A stretch of 64,000 bases of DNA, taken from the NCBI RefSeq assembly GCF_900177615.1, contig NZ_FXAP01000003.1, forward strand, positions 1-64,000, given 5' to 3'. Source of the DNA: Plantibacter flavus. Its GTDB lineage: Bacteria; Actinomycetota; Actinomycetes; Actinomycetales; Microbacteriaceae. A model generated the notes under the pieces. It was not told the DNA's origin, did no database searches, and saw nothing but the letters and a program-made list of their open reading frames with translations. This document shows, piece by piece, positions 42,545 to 50,519 of the stretch (positions are counted from its first letter, which is position 1; the number at the start of each line of letters is the position of its first letter). The translations under genes and the position numbers were made by a program.

Positions 42545-42586
42545 GGCCGGGAGTGGGCGACTTGGGGACGGCGTCCACTCCCGGCC
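42545..42586. terminator. 12-bp hairpin downstream of the large secreted protein gene
   Basis: GGCCGGGAGTGG (42545-42556) pairs with CCACTCCCGGCC (42575-42586) across an 18-base loop, 15 bases past the minus-strand gene end. There is no T-run; it may act as a terminator or as 3' end protection. Confidence 0.6.
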
Positions 42587-42600
42587 GGGTCTCGATCAGG

Positions 42601-45600
42601 TCAGAGCGCGCTGACCTTGTATCCGGAGAAGGTGAACACGATGGGTGCGTTCGTGACGGAGCCCGACACGTACGTGTCGATGCCGACGGCACCCGGTGCC
42701 TGCAGGGCCGCCGTGGTGTCCGTCGTGGCCGCCTGCCAGTTCGGCTCGGCCTGACCGTCGATCCAGGCCTTGGCCTGCATGGTGGTCGTACCGGAGCCCG
42801 ACACCTGGGAACGGAAGTTCACCTTCGCGCCCGGCGTGTAGGCCACCCCGGTCAGATTGACCGCCCGGAGGACGGTCGTCCCACGCATCAACTGCACCTG
42901 GATCACCCCATTCGCCTGCACCCAGGCACGGGCGGTGTAGCTGTCCGTACCGACACGGCGTCCGACGAGCGAGACGAACTGGCCACCCCCGGTCGGTGCC
43001 TGGGCGATGGTGAACGAGACCGACGAATCGGTGCCGGCTGCCGACACACCGGCGAGCCGCGCGCTCCGCGTCTGGCCGGCCGGCACCTGGATGACTCCGG
43101 CACCCGGCGTGACCGAGAAGGACGAGGCAGCACCGGAGAGCGTCCAGGCTCCACCCGTCTCCGCGCTGCCCCAGCCGTTGGCCGTGGTGCGTGCGAAGGT
43201 GTCGGCCGCGACCGCGACGGGCGCCGGATCGACCGGCGGTACCACGGGAGCGGTGACCGTGACGGCCTGGGTGGTCGTCGCCGTCAATCCGCCGTTGTCC
43301 GTGACGGTCAGCGTGACCGTGTAGGTCCCGCCGGCGGCGTACACGTGCGAGGACGTCACCCCGGTACCGGTCTGCCCGTCGCCGTAGTTCCAGGCGACCG
43401 AGGCGATCGTGCCGTCCGGGTCGGTGGAACCGCTGGCGTCGAGCGCTGCCGTCAGGCCGGACGGGGTCGCCGTGAACGCGGCCGTCGGAGCCTGGTTGAC
43501 GGGCGTCGGCTGGACCGCGCCGGTGGCTCCGGCGAGGAAGTCGTCGAACGTCAGGGTGATCGGACCGTTCGTGGTGGAGCCGGAGAGGTATCCGCCGAGT
43601 CCGACCAATCCGGCAGCCTGCAGGCCGGCGGTCGAGTCGGTGGCCGTCACCTGCCAGGCGGTGGGCTCCGTCGCACCGGCGACCCAGACCTTCGCGCCGA
43701 GGGTCGTGGGCGCTGTACCCGTCACCTGGAGCTTGACCTGGAGCGCCTGCCCAGCGGTGTACGTGAGCCCGGGGATCGTGACCGCCTGGAGCGCGGTCGC
43801 GCCCTGCAGCAGTTGGATCCGGACCGCGCCGTTCGCCTGCAGCCACACCCGAGCCGAGTAGAACGCGGATCCGACCTGTCGTCCGATGACCGAGGCGTAG
43901 ACGCCACCTCCGTCGGCGACTGCCGAGGCCGTGATCTTCGTGGTGACGGTCACGTCGGTGACCGAGACGGCGTTCAGTCGCGCCGTCCTCGTACCGCTCG
44001 CCGGGAGCGAGATCTTGCCGGTGCCGTTGGCGACCGAGAAGCTCGAGTTCCCGCCCGAGACGGTCCAGGCGCCACCGGTGGCGGCGTTCCCCCAGGCACT
44101 GCTCGCAGTGCGCTCGAACGTGTCGTCCGCGTAGGTCGACGCTGCAGGGATCGGCGCGACCGTGACGCTCAGGGTGGTGGCCGCCGTGCCGCCGCGGTTG
44201 TCCGTCACGGTCTGGGTGACCGTGTACGTGCCGGCCGTCGCGTAGCTGTGCGTCGTCGTCGTCCCGGTACCGGTCGCTCCGTCACCGAAGTTCCAGGCCA
44301 CCGAGGCGATCGTGCCGTCCGGATCCGAGGCACCCGACCCGTCGAAGCTCGCGGTGAGTCCCGTGGAGGCCGCCGTGAAGCTCGCGACCGGCAGCTGGTT
44401 CGGCGGCAGCGTGGTGACCACGTCGTGCGTCGCACTCGCCGTGGCGCCGACGTTGTCGGTGACCGTGAGACTGACCGTGAACGTGCCGGCCGTGGCGTAG
44501 CTGTGGGTCGCCGTGACACCGGTCCCCGAGGTGCCGTCACCGAAGTTCCAGGCGTACGAGGCGATCGTCCCGTCCGGGTCGGCGGAGGCCGAGGCGTCGA
44601 ACGACCCATCCAGGTTCACGACGGTCGGCGTGAACGCCGCGGTCGGGAGCTGGTTCGGAGCCACCGCGGTGACCGTCTGCTGCATGGTGGCGGTGCCGCC
44701 CCGGTTGTCCGTCACCGTGAGGGTGACCGTGTAGGTGCCACCGGCGGCGTAGTGGTGTGCCGCCGTGGCGCCGGTCCCGGTCTGACCGTCCCCGAAGTCC
44801 CAGGCGTAGGAGCTGATGACGCCGTCGGTGTCGGTCGACGTCGTCGCGTCCGTGGTGAGGTCGAGGTTGGCGACCGCGTTGGTGAACGCGGCGGTCGGGA
44901 GGGCGTTCGGAGCCTGGCCGAGGCCGAGCTCACGGTGCTGGGCGACCTGGGCGTCGGTGAGGGGGGCGTTGTAGACGGCGACCTCGTCGATCTTGCCGTT
45001 GAAGTACGGCACCGAACCCTGCCAGGCGTTGTCGCCACCCACTCGCCAGTAGCCGGTGTAGTCCTGCGCACCGGTCTGCGGGTTGGTACCGACGGACGAG
45101 CCGTCGATGAACAGCTTCATGCCGGCTGCGGACTGCTGGGCGACCACGTGGTGCCACTGGCCGTCGTTGACGGCGGCCTGCGAGGTGATCGTGTTCTCCT
45201 GGCCGGTCCAGGTGCCGAAGACGAGCTTGCCGTCGGGACGCAGGAACACGTGCCGGTCGTACCCGCCCGATCCACCGGTCTGGTTCGACCCGAAGCCGAT
45301 GACCTTGCCGCCCTGCGTCGAGGTGGTCTGGAACCAGGCCTCCATCGCGTAGCTGGTCGGGTTGGAGTAGCTCGACTGACTCGAGACACCACCCTCGTCC
45401 CAGCCGTTGGAGGTGAACTGGGCAGCCGTGTTGTCCACACCGGAGATGGCGCCGTTCGCACCCTTGGTGACCTGACCGAAGTACAGGCCGTTCGCCTCGG
45501 TCGGGCCGGCGTCGACGGCGGTGGACCCGCTCGTCTCGTTGAGGCGCCAGTAGAGCGCCGGGTCGAGGCCGAACACCGCAGCGCCGTACGCGTCGGCCGG

Positions 45601-47997
45601 TGCGGTCGGGACGGTGGACGTGCGGCCCGATGCGACGTAGTGCGCGTCGATCTGCTGGCGGGTGAGGACCGTCGGGAACACCGACACGTCGTCGATGTCG
45701 CCCGAGAAGGTGCTGCTGCTCGGACCGTTCGGCCAGCCGCCGATGTTGTCGCCGCCGACCCGCCAGTAGCCGTTGAACACCTGGCCGGACGTGATGTCGG
45801 CGCGCGAGGCGACCTTCTTGCCGTCGACGAACAGCTGCATCCCGTTCGCGCCGAGCGATGCCGCGACCTGGTGCCACTGACCGTCGTTGTACGCGTTCGG
45901 GCTCGTCACGATGTTCGTGTTGCCCGTGTAGGTGCCGAAGTTCAGGCGGCCGTCGTTGCCCATGTAGACGTGACGGTCGTAGGACGAGGAGTTCCCGGTC
46001 GCCGACCCGCCGAAGCCGATGATCTTGCCGCCCGAGGTGGTGGTCGTCTTGAACCACGCCTCGGTCGTGAAGGTGTTCGGCGAGGGCTTCTGCACCGTGG
46101 AGGAGCTCGAGCCGCCGGAGAAGGTGGTGGCCTTATTCGTCGACGAGGCCTCCTGACCGGTGGCACCGCGGGTCACGCCGGTGTCGGTGAGGAGCAGGTC
46201 GTCACCCGAGTTCCAGTCGTAGGCGGTGGTCCCGCTCGACTCGCCGAGCGGCCAGAGGGAGGTGGGGTTGTCGTTCAGCACCGACTGTTGGTAGCTGCTG
46301 ATCGCGCCGTCCTCGGAGATCGTGACTGCGACGTTCAGCCCCTGCTGGAAGTTGCCGTAGGGGTCGGTCGCCCGGATCCGGTAGTTGTACGTCTGGCCCG
46401 GAGTGAGCCCCGTGTCCAGGAAGGACATGACCGGACGCTTCCAGAACGTCGACTTCGCGCTCGTCGTGTAGACCGGCGACCCCGTGACGTTGTTGCGGAT
46501 GACCTGGTAGGTGAGGTCGGAGTTGTCGCGGTCGTAGTTGGCCTGCCACGAGATCCGGGCGGTGCCGCGGCTGAACGACGTCACGGTCGGGACGAAGTTC
46601 GCACCGTTGAGGCGCGGGCCGTCCTTGTTCGGGGCGATCGACGGGTTGGCGAATCGGACCAGGCCCTGCATCGCTACGCCGTTCACCACGGTGAACTCGC
46701 CGCCGTACAAGACGTAGTCACCGGCGACGGCGACGTCCCACGGACCCTGGCTCGCTCCGGTGAACGTTCCCGTGTTGATCGTCGGGAACCAGTTGAGCAG
46801 GGTGGGTGCCGGGGTGCCGTTGAAGTTGTAGTAGCCGTGGGGGTCGGCGGTCAGCGTGCCGGTCGTGGCCTTCGTGAAGGCGGTGGCGCGCTGGAAGCCC
46901 CACGGATCGGTCTGCGGGTATCCGCCGACGTTGCCGCAGTAGTGGGCGTGGCTCGCGACGTAGACGACGTCGGTCGCGGCAGCGACCGCGTAGGAGTCGC
47001 CGTGGCAGTCCTCGACCCACTGGAGGGTTCCCCCGTCCCAGTCGGCCTTGAAGGCGCCCTCGATGTTGCCACCGCCCCCGAAGGTGTAACCGGTGCCGTA
47101 GACGCTCGTCCCATCGCTCGTGAGCGAGTTGATGGAAGCGTCTTCACCGCCGTTGCGGATCAGCGAGTTGATGGCCCAGGGCAGTGCCGAACCGTCGGCC
47201 GTGTTGAATGCTGCGAGGCCGTACCCAGGGTTGTCCGAGCCGTTGACGGAGGTGAAGTTGCCACCGATGACGATCCTCGAACCGTCCGGGTTGAGCGTCA
47301 GCGCCTGCACCGTGCCGCCGGCGACGGCGGGGGCGAGCGGGGTGAGGGCTGCATTGGACGCGGAGAAGCCCGCGATCCCGGCTCGCGCCGCGCCCTGAGC
47401 GGACGTGAACTGACCGCCGGCGTAGACGGTCGTGTTCGTCGCAGCGACTGACTTGACGATCGAGTTGATCGACGGAGCGAAACCGGCGACGAGTGTCTGC
47501 GTCGCCAGGTCGAACGCAGCGAGGCGGTACCGGTTCGCTCCGTTCACGGTCGTGAACTGTCCACCGGCGTAGAGGCGGGTGCCGTCGGGCGACGCTGCCA
47601 ACGAACGGACCTGCTGGTTGAAGCTCGGAGCCCACGGCAGCAGTGCGCCGGTCGTGAGGTTGTAGGCGAGGAAGTTGTTCCGAGCCACGGTGTTCACGCC
47701 CGCGGCCGAGCCTGCCGGGCGGGCCGTGGTGAAGGAGCCGGCGACGTAGACGGTGTTCCCCACCGCGACCTGGTCCCAGACGACACCGTTGATCTGCGGA
47801 GCGGGGAGGGCGTCCGACGAGGCGGTGACGGGCGTGCCGTCGGTCGGCATCGTGTCGGCGGACGCCGTCTGCGCGCTCGTGAGCATGCCGAAGATCACCG
47901 TCGCGACGGTGATGCCGACGAGCGCGACGAGTCGCGGTCTCACCGTGCGGCGGGTCCGCCGCGCGTGCGCGGAGTCGGACGACAGCAGTGTGGTCAT
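42601..47997 (-). CDS. Very large secreted multidomain protein (propeller-like, FnIII, LamG, PKD, carbohydrate-binding-like modules)
   Basis: The 1798-aa product has a signal peptide (ALVGITVATVIFGMLTSAQT then ASA). In order: a repeat region like a beta-propeller (copies of VYAGGQFT, LYAGGQFTTVNG, IVIGGNFTSVNG), a fibronectin III-like domain (SWQANYDRDNSDLTYQVIRN), and two LamG domains (TTEAWFKTTTTSGGKIIGFG; YAMEAWFQTTSTQGGKVIGF). Then come three PKD domains (AWDFGDGQTGTG, AWNFGDGTSGTG, AWNFGDGATGTG), a module of about 190 residues (DDTFERTASSAWGN), a fourth PKD domain and a second such module (ADTFARTTANGWGS). There is no sortase signal. It is probably a matrix or surface protein that binds the polysaccharide. 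Confidence 0.9.
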   Translation of the reverse strand: MTTLLSSDSAHARRTRRTVRPRLVALVGITVATVIFGMLTSAQTASADTMPTDGTPVTASSDALPAPQINGVVWDQVAVGNTVYVAGSFTTARPAGSAAGVNTVARNNFLAYNLTTGALLPWAPSFNQQVRSLAASPDGTRLYAGGQFTTVNGANRYRLAAFDLATQTLVAGFAPSINSIVKSVAATNTTVYAGGQFTSAQGAARAGIAGFSASNAALTPLAPAVAGGTVQALTLNPDGSRIVIGGNFTSVNGSDNPGYGLAAFNTADGSALPWAINSLIRNGGEDASINSLTSDGTSVYGTGYTFGGGGNIEGAFKADWDGGTLQWVEDCHGDSYAVAAATDVVYVASHAHYCGNVGGYPQTDPWGFQRATAFTKATTGTLTADPHGYYNFNGTPAPTLLNWFPTINTGTFTGASQGPWDVAVAGDYVLYGGEFTVVNGVAMQGLVRFANPSIAPNKDGPRLNGANFVPTVTSFSRGTARISWQANYDRDNSDLTYQVIRNNVTGSPVYTTSAKSTFWKRPVMSFLDTGLTPGQTYNYRIRATDPYGNFQQGLNVAVTISEDGAISSYQQSVLNDNPTSLWPLGESSGTTAYDWNSGDDLLLTDTGVTRGATGQEASSTNKATTFSGGSSSSTVQKPSPNTFTTEAWFKTTTTSGGKIIGFGGSATGNSSSYDRHVYMGNDGRLNFGTYTGNTNIVTSPNAYNDGQWHQVAASLGANGMQLFVDGKKVASRADITSGQVFNGYWRVGGDNIGGWPNGPSSSTFSGDIDDVSVFPTVLTRQQIDAHYVASGRTSTVPTAPADAYGAAVFGLDPALYWRLNETSGSTAVDAGPTEANGLYFGQVTKGANGAISGVDNTAAQFTSNGWDEGGVSSQSSYSNPTSYAMEAWFQTTSTQGGKVIGFGSNQTGGSGGYDRHVFLRPDGKLVFGTWTGQENTITSQAAVNDGQWHHVVAQQSAAGMKLFIDGSSVGTNPQTGAQDYTGYWRVGGDNAWQGSVPYFNGKIDEVAVYNAPLTDAQVAQHRELGLGQAPNALPTAAFTNAVANLDLTTDATTSTDTDGVISSYAWDFGDGQTGTGATAAHHYAAGGTYTVTLTVTDNRGGTATMQQTVTAVAPNQLPTAAFTPTVVNLDGSFDASASADPDGTIASYAWNFGDGTSGTGVTATHSYATAGTFTVSLTVTDNVGATASATHDVVTTLPPNQLPVASFTAASTGLTASFDGSGASDPDGTIASVAWNFGDGATGTGTTTTHSYATAGTYTVTQTVTDNRGGTAATTLSVTVAPIPAASTYADDTFERTASSAWGNAATGGAWTVSGGNSSFSVANGTGKISLPASGTRTARLNAVSVTDVTVTTKITASAVADGGGVYASVIGRQVGSAFYSARVWLQANGAVRIQLLQGATALQAVTIPGLTYTAGQALQVKLQVTGTAPTTLGAKVWVAGATEPTAWQVTATDSTAGLQAAGLVGLGGYLSGSTTNGPITLTFDDFLAGATGAVQPTPVNQAPTAAFTATPSGLTAALDASGSTDPDGTIASVAWNYGDGQTGTGVTSSHVYAAGGTYTVTLTVTDNGGLTATTTQAVTVTAPVVPPVDPAPVAVAADTFARTTANGWGSAETGGAWTLSGAASSFSVTPGAGVIQVPAGQTRSARLAGVSAAGTDSSVSFTIAQAPTGGGQFVSLVGRRVGTDSYTARAWVQANGVIQVQLMRGTTVLRAVNLTGVAYTPGAKVNFRSQVSGSGTTTMQAKAWIDGQAEPNWQAATTDTTAALQAPGAVGIDTYVSGSVTNAPIVFTFSGYKVSAL

Positions 47998-48099
47998 GGA
48001 TATCTCGCAGTCTTCTCGGGTGAAGGTGTCGGACCTCTGGCGAGCACGGTCGGGCACCGTGAACCAACGGGAATGGTCCTTCCACGCAGTCAACCGCAA

Positions 48100-48153
48100 G
48101 CGGTAGCGGGATGATGCACCCCATTCAGGGGCACGACGCCCCCAGATCAGGGG
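48100..48153 (-). promoter_or_regulatory. Tandem C-run/G-run operators and -10 box, large secreted protein gene
   Basis: Given on the plus strand, CCCC-ATTCA-GGGG at 48119-48131 and CCCCC-AGATCA-GGGG at 48139-48153 have centres 21 bp apart. On the minus strand a -10-like TACCGC is at 48105-48100, 13 bases beyond the nearer repeat. The leader to ATG 47997 is about 95 bases. Confidence 0.65.
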
Positions 48154-48220
48154 TGATTCGCACCGGATCGGCCCGATTCCCGGGCGGATCTGACACGTGT
48201 CTGGTACCGCGGGGCGCTTC

Positions 48221-48874
48221 TTAGCGCGGTGCTGCGCCCTCGAAGACGACGGCGGGTTCGGCCGCCGCGTAGTCCACCGTGATCCGTACGGCGTCGCGGG
48301 CGTCCTCAGGGATGTTGAAGATGAATGTCCCGCGGACCGTCTCGCCTGCCGCCACTTGCTCCGGGAAGCGGACGCCGCCCGGGGCGGCGAGTTCGATGGC
48401 CGGCGTGAGGTCGGCGCCGTAGTACGCGTTCGCAACCGCTCCGGCAAGTGAGTAGGCCTCGTTGCCGCTGTTCGTGAAGGCGATCGTCACTCGGACGGAC
48501 GGGCCGGCGACCTCCCCCGGCTGGGACGCCTCTCCCGTCACCGCCTCGAGGGACTCGATCTTGAGGCTGACTGCGTCCGTGACGTCGGCGGTGTCATCGA
48601 ACCCGATGGAACCTGTGCCGGAGCCTGCGGGCGGCAGGGTGGCGTCGGGGTCTCGGGTCGGATCGGCCGAGCTTGACGAAGCGGGCGTGCTGGACGGCTC
48701 GGTCGTGCCATCGCCCGCGGGCGTTCCAGGACGGATGGTCAGCCAGAGCACGACGCCGATGACCACGAGCGCCACGACGACCGAGATGACGACGCTCGTC
48801 ACCCGGCGGCGCCCGGGGGCACCGGTCTCGCCCGAGGGTGCGGCGGTCTCAGGGCGCTCTTCTGCTTCAGCCAT
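48221..48874 (-). CDS. Membrane-anchored protein with DUF4352-like beta domain
   Basis: This 217-aa protein has a short cytosolic acidic part, one membrane helix (about 27-48: SVVISVVVALVVIGVVLWL), a Ser/Thr/Pro-rich spacer, and an extracellular domain of about 120 residues. That domain resembles DUF4352/telomeric-repeat-like beta sandwiches (VRVTIAFTNSGNEAYSLAGA, PEQVAAGETVRGTFIFNIPE). The function is unknown; it is likely a surface protein. It lies just upstream of the large secreted protein gene but behind that gene's promoter. Confidence 0.75.
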   Translation of the reverse strand: MAEAEERPETAAPSGETGAPGRRRVTSVVISVVVALVVIGVVLWLTIRPGTPAGDGTTEPSSTPASSSSADPTRDPDATLPPAGSGTGSIGFDDTADVTDAVSLKIESLEAVTGEASQPGEVAGPSVRVTIAFTNSGNEAYSLAGAVANAYYGADLTPAIELAAPGGVRFPEQVAAGETVRGTFIFNIPEDARDAVRITVDYAAAEPAVVFEGAAPR

Positions 48875-49063
48875 GTCGTGCTCCAGATCGTCTCCGGAAC
48901 AGTATCGCACCGCGGTTCGCTCGTCCGCGAGGCGCGACACCCCTGCTCGGGTGGCACCTGAAAGTGGACTCGGCAAGCGTTGATGACCCTCATAGCCTCT
49001 GAGGTGGCTCAATGAACGCGCCGACAACGACAGGCAAACACGCACCGTGGGGAGCGTTCGACC

Positions 49064-49555
49064 ATGAACGAGTATCAGAGCAGCGATCAGGCATCAGCGC
49101 GCCAGGGTCGCGTGGGCTACGCCGCAGGGGCGTTCGATCTCTTCCATGTCGGCCACCTGAACATCCTCCGTCACGCCAAGAGCGCCTGCGACTACCTCAT
49201 CGCCGGCGTCGTCTCCGACGAGCTGCTGCGCACCCGCAAGCGCATCGAGCCGGTCGTCCCCCTCACGGAGCGACTCGAGATCGTCCGCCACATCGGCTTC
49301 GTCGACGAGGCCGTCGAGGAGACCTGGGAAGACAAGCTCCAGGCCTGGGAGGCGCTGCGCTTCGACATCTTCTTCAAGGGTGACGACTGGCGCGGGACCG
49401 CGGAGGGTCTGCGCCTCGAGGCGGAGTTCGCCAAGGTCGGCGTCGAGGTCGTGTACTTCCCGTACACGATGAGCACCTCGAGCACCGCGCTGCGACGTGC
49501 GCTCGCCCAGCTCGAGGAGCAGCGCGAGCTCGACACCACCCTCGTCCAGGCCTGA
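49064..49555 (+). CDS. TagD-like cytidylyltransferase family protein
   Basis: This 163-aa nucleotidyltransferase has GAFDLFHVGHLNIL with the HxGH motif (His28-Val-Gly-His31), the CDP-forming motif RKRIEPVVPLTERLEIV and FDIFFKGDDWRGT, ending in the TSSTALRR version of the ISSTxIR motif. This fits glycerol-3-phosphate cytidylyltransferase or close relatives, which make CDP-glycerol or similar CDP-alcohols. The CDP-alcohol phosphotransferase at 26880-27659 could use such a product. A GGGGAG ribosome site precedes ATG 49064. Confidence 0.87.
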   Translation: MNEYQSSDQASARQGRVGYAAGAFDLFHVGHLNILRHAKSACDYLIAGVVSDELLRTRKRIEPVVPLTERLEIVRHIGFVDEAVEETWEDKLQAWEALRFDIFFKGDDWRGTAEGLRLEAEFAKVGVEVVYFPYTMSTSSTALRRALAQLEEQRELDTTLVQA

Positions 49556-49620
49556 GGCCCGCCGCTCCCCGCACCCGTCCGGGCCTCGATCCTCCGCTCC
49601 CCTTCGCCACCACAGCGAGG

Positions 49621-49626
49621 TACTGT
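49621..49626 (+). promoter_or_regulatory. -10 box TACTGT of the deacetylase-like gene
   Basis: TACTGT in the 102-bp gap gives a leader of about 25 bases with a GGCGG-type ribosome site before ATG 49658. Confidence 0.4.
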
Positions 49627-49657
49627 TGGACGGATCGACTCACAGGGCGGTGGACAC

Positions 49658-50380
49658 ATGACGAAGGCTCGGCAGGCGCTGCTCGCCCGGCTCACCGGCT
49701 CGCTGCCCGTCCACGGCTCGATCGTCGGCGTCGCCACGGACGAACGCACGGTCGTCATCACGTACGGCGACGGACCGAGTCCCGACGGCACGCCGGGAGT
49801 CCTCGACGCCCTCGCCGACGCCGGAGCGACCGCGACGTTCTTCGTGCTCGTCGGCCGCGCACGGAAGCACCCCGAGCTCCTCGAACGCATCGTCGCTGGC
49901 GGGCATGAGCTCGCGCTGCACGGCGACGACCACGTGCGCCTCACCGACTTCTCCGAGGAGGCCGCCTATCGGCGCACCCTCGCTGCCAAGCAGGAGCTCG
50001 AGCAGCTGAGCGGCCAGCCGATCGAGTGGTTCCGGCCGCCCTACGGCGCCCAGAGCATCGAGACGTGGCAGGCCGTCAAGCGTGCCGGTCTCCAGACCGT
50101 GCTCTGGACCGCGACCGCCTGGGATGTCAAGGACGTCGGCGAGCACGAGCGGGTCGCGCACGCCGTGCGGCACTGCCACCAGGGGTCCATCCTGCTGGCC
50201 CACGACGGGTTCGCCGGTCCGGCGGACGGGGTCGACGACGGCCCGGAGCCCGAGGTCGACCGGGGCGCACTCGCGGCTGAGCTGCTGAGCGGCTTCGCCC
50301 GGGAGGGGCTCGTCGGACGCTCGCTCGGCGAGGCGCTCCGGGCGGGCAAGGCCGTCCGCCGGGCCCGATTCACGGAGTAG
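49658..50380 (+). CDS. NodB-type polysaccharide deacetylase-like protein with altered catalytic motif
   Basis: This 240-aa NodB-fold protein keeps the zinc site of the family: the second Asp of motif 1 (Asp38 in TYGDGP) and HGDDH (88-92). It also has RPPYG (126-130), WDVKD and LLAHDG. In typical enzymes motif 1 is T-F/Y-D-D-G-P, where the first Asp is the general base. Here that residue is Gly37 (codon GGC, one base from GAC), so deacetylation may be lost or altered. No signal peptide is present, so it would act in the cytosol. It lies in the polysaccharide locus after the cytidylyltransferase gene. Confidence 0.85.
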   Translation: MTKARQALLARLTGSLPVHGSIVGVATDERTVVITYGDGPSPDGTPGVLDALADAGATATFFVLVGRARKHPELLERIVAGGHELALHGDDHVRLTDFSEEAAYRRTLAAKQELEQLSGQPIEWFRPPYGAQSIETWQAVKRAGLQTVLWTATAWDVKDVGEHERVAHAVRHCHQGSILLAHDGFAGPADGVDDGPEPEVDRGALAAELLSGFAREGLVGRSLGEALRAGKAVRRARFTE

Positions 50381-50388
50381 CGCGGCCG

Positions 50389-50463
50389 CCCCCGCTTTGG
50401 GGGTGCGGAAAGCCGTTCGGACCAGGGAAATCCTGACCGTTGCCCCCCGCGCCCTGCTACCGT
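50389..50463 (+). promoter_or_regulatory. C-run/G-run operator and -10 box, acyltransferase unit
   Basis: CCCCC-GCTTT-GGGGG is at 50389-50403, straight after the deacetylase-like gene. A different inverted repeat CAGG-GAAAT-CCTG lies at 50423-50435. A -10 box TACCGT is at 50458-50463. Only one clear C/G-run repeat is present, 54 bases before the -10 box. Confidence 0.5.
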
Positions 50464-50519
50464 TGCAGGACGCTTCAGGTCCGGTTCACCCGAACGACCG
50501 ACCATCAGGGGGATCAGTC

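Noticed and set aside
42313-47451. A 1712-codon open frame on the plus strand opposite the large secreted protein gene
   Set aside because: It is a shadow of a GC-rich gene: the product is Arg/Gly/Val-rich without domains, while the minus strand encodes recognisable LamG and PKD domains and a signal peptide.
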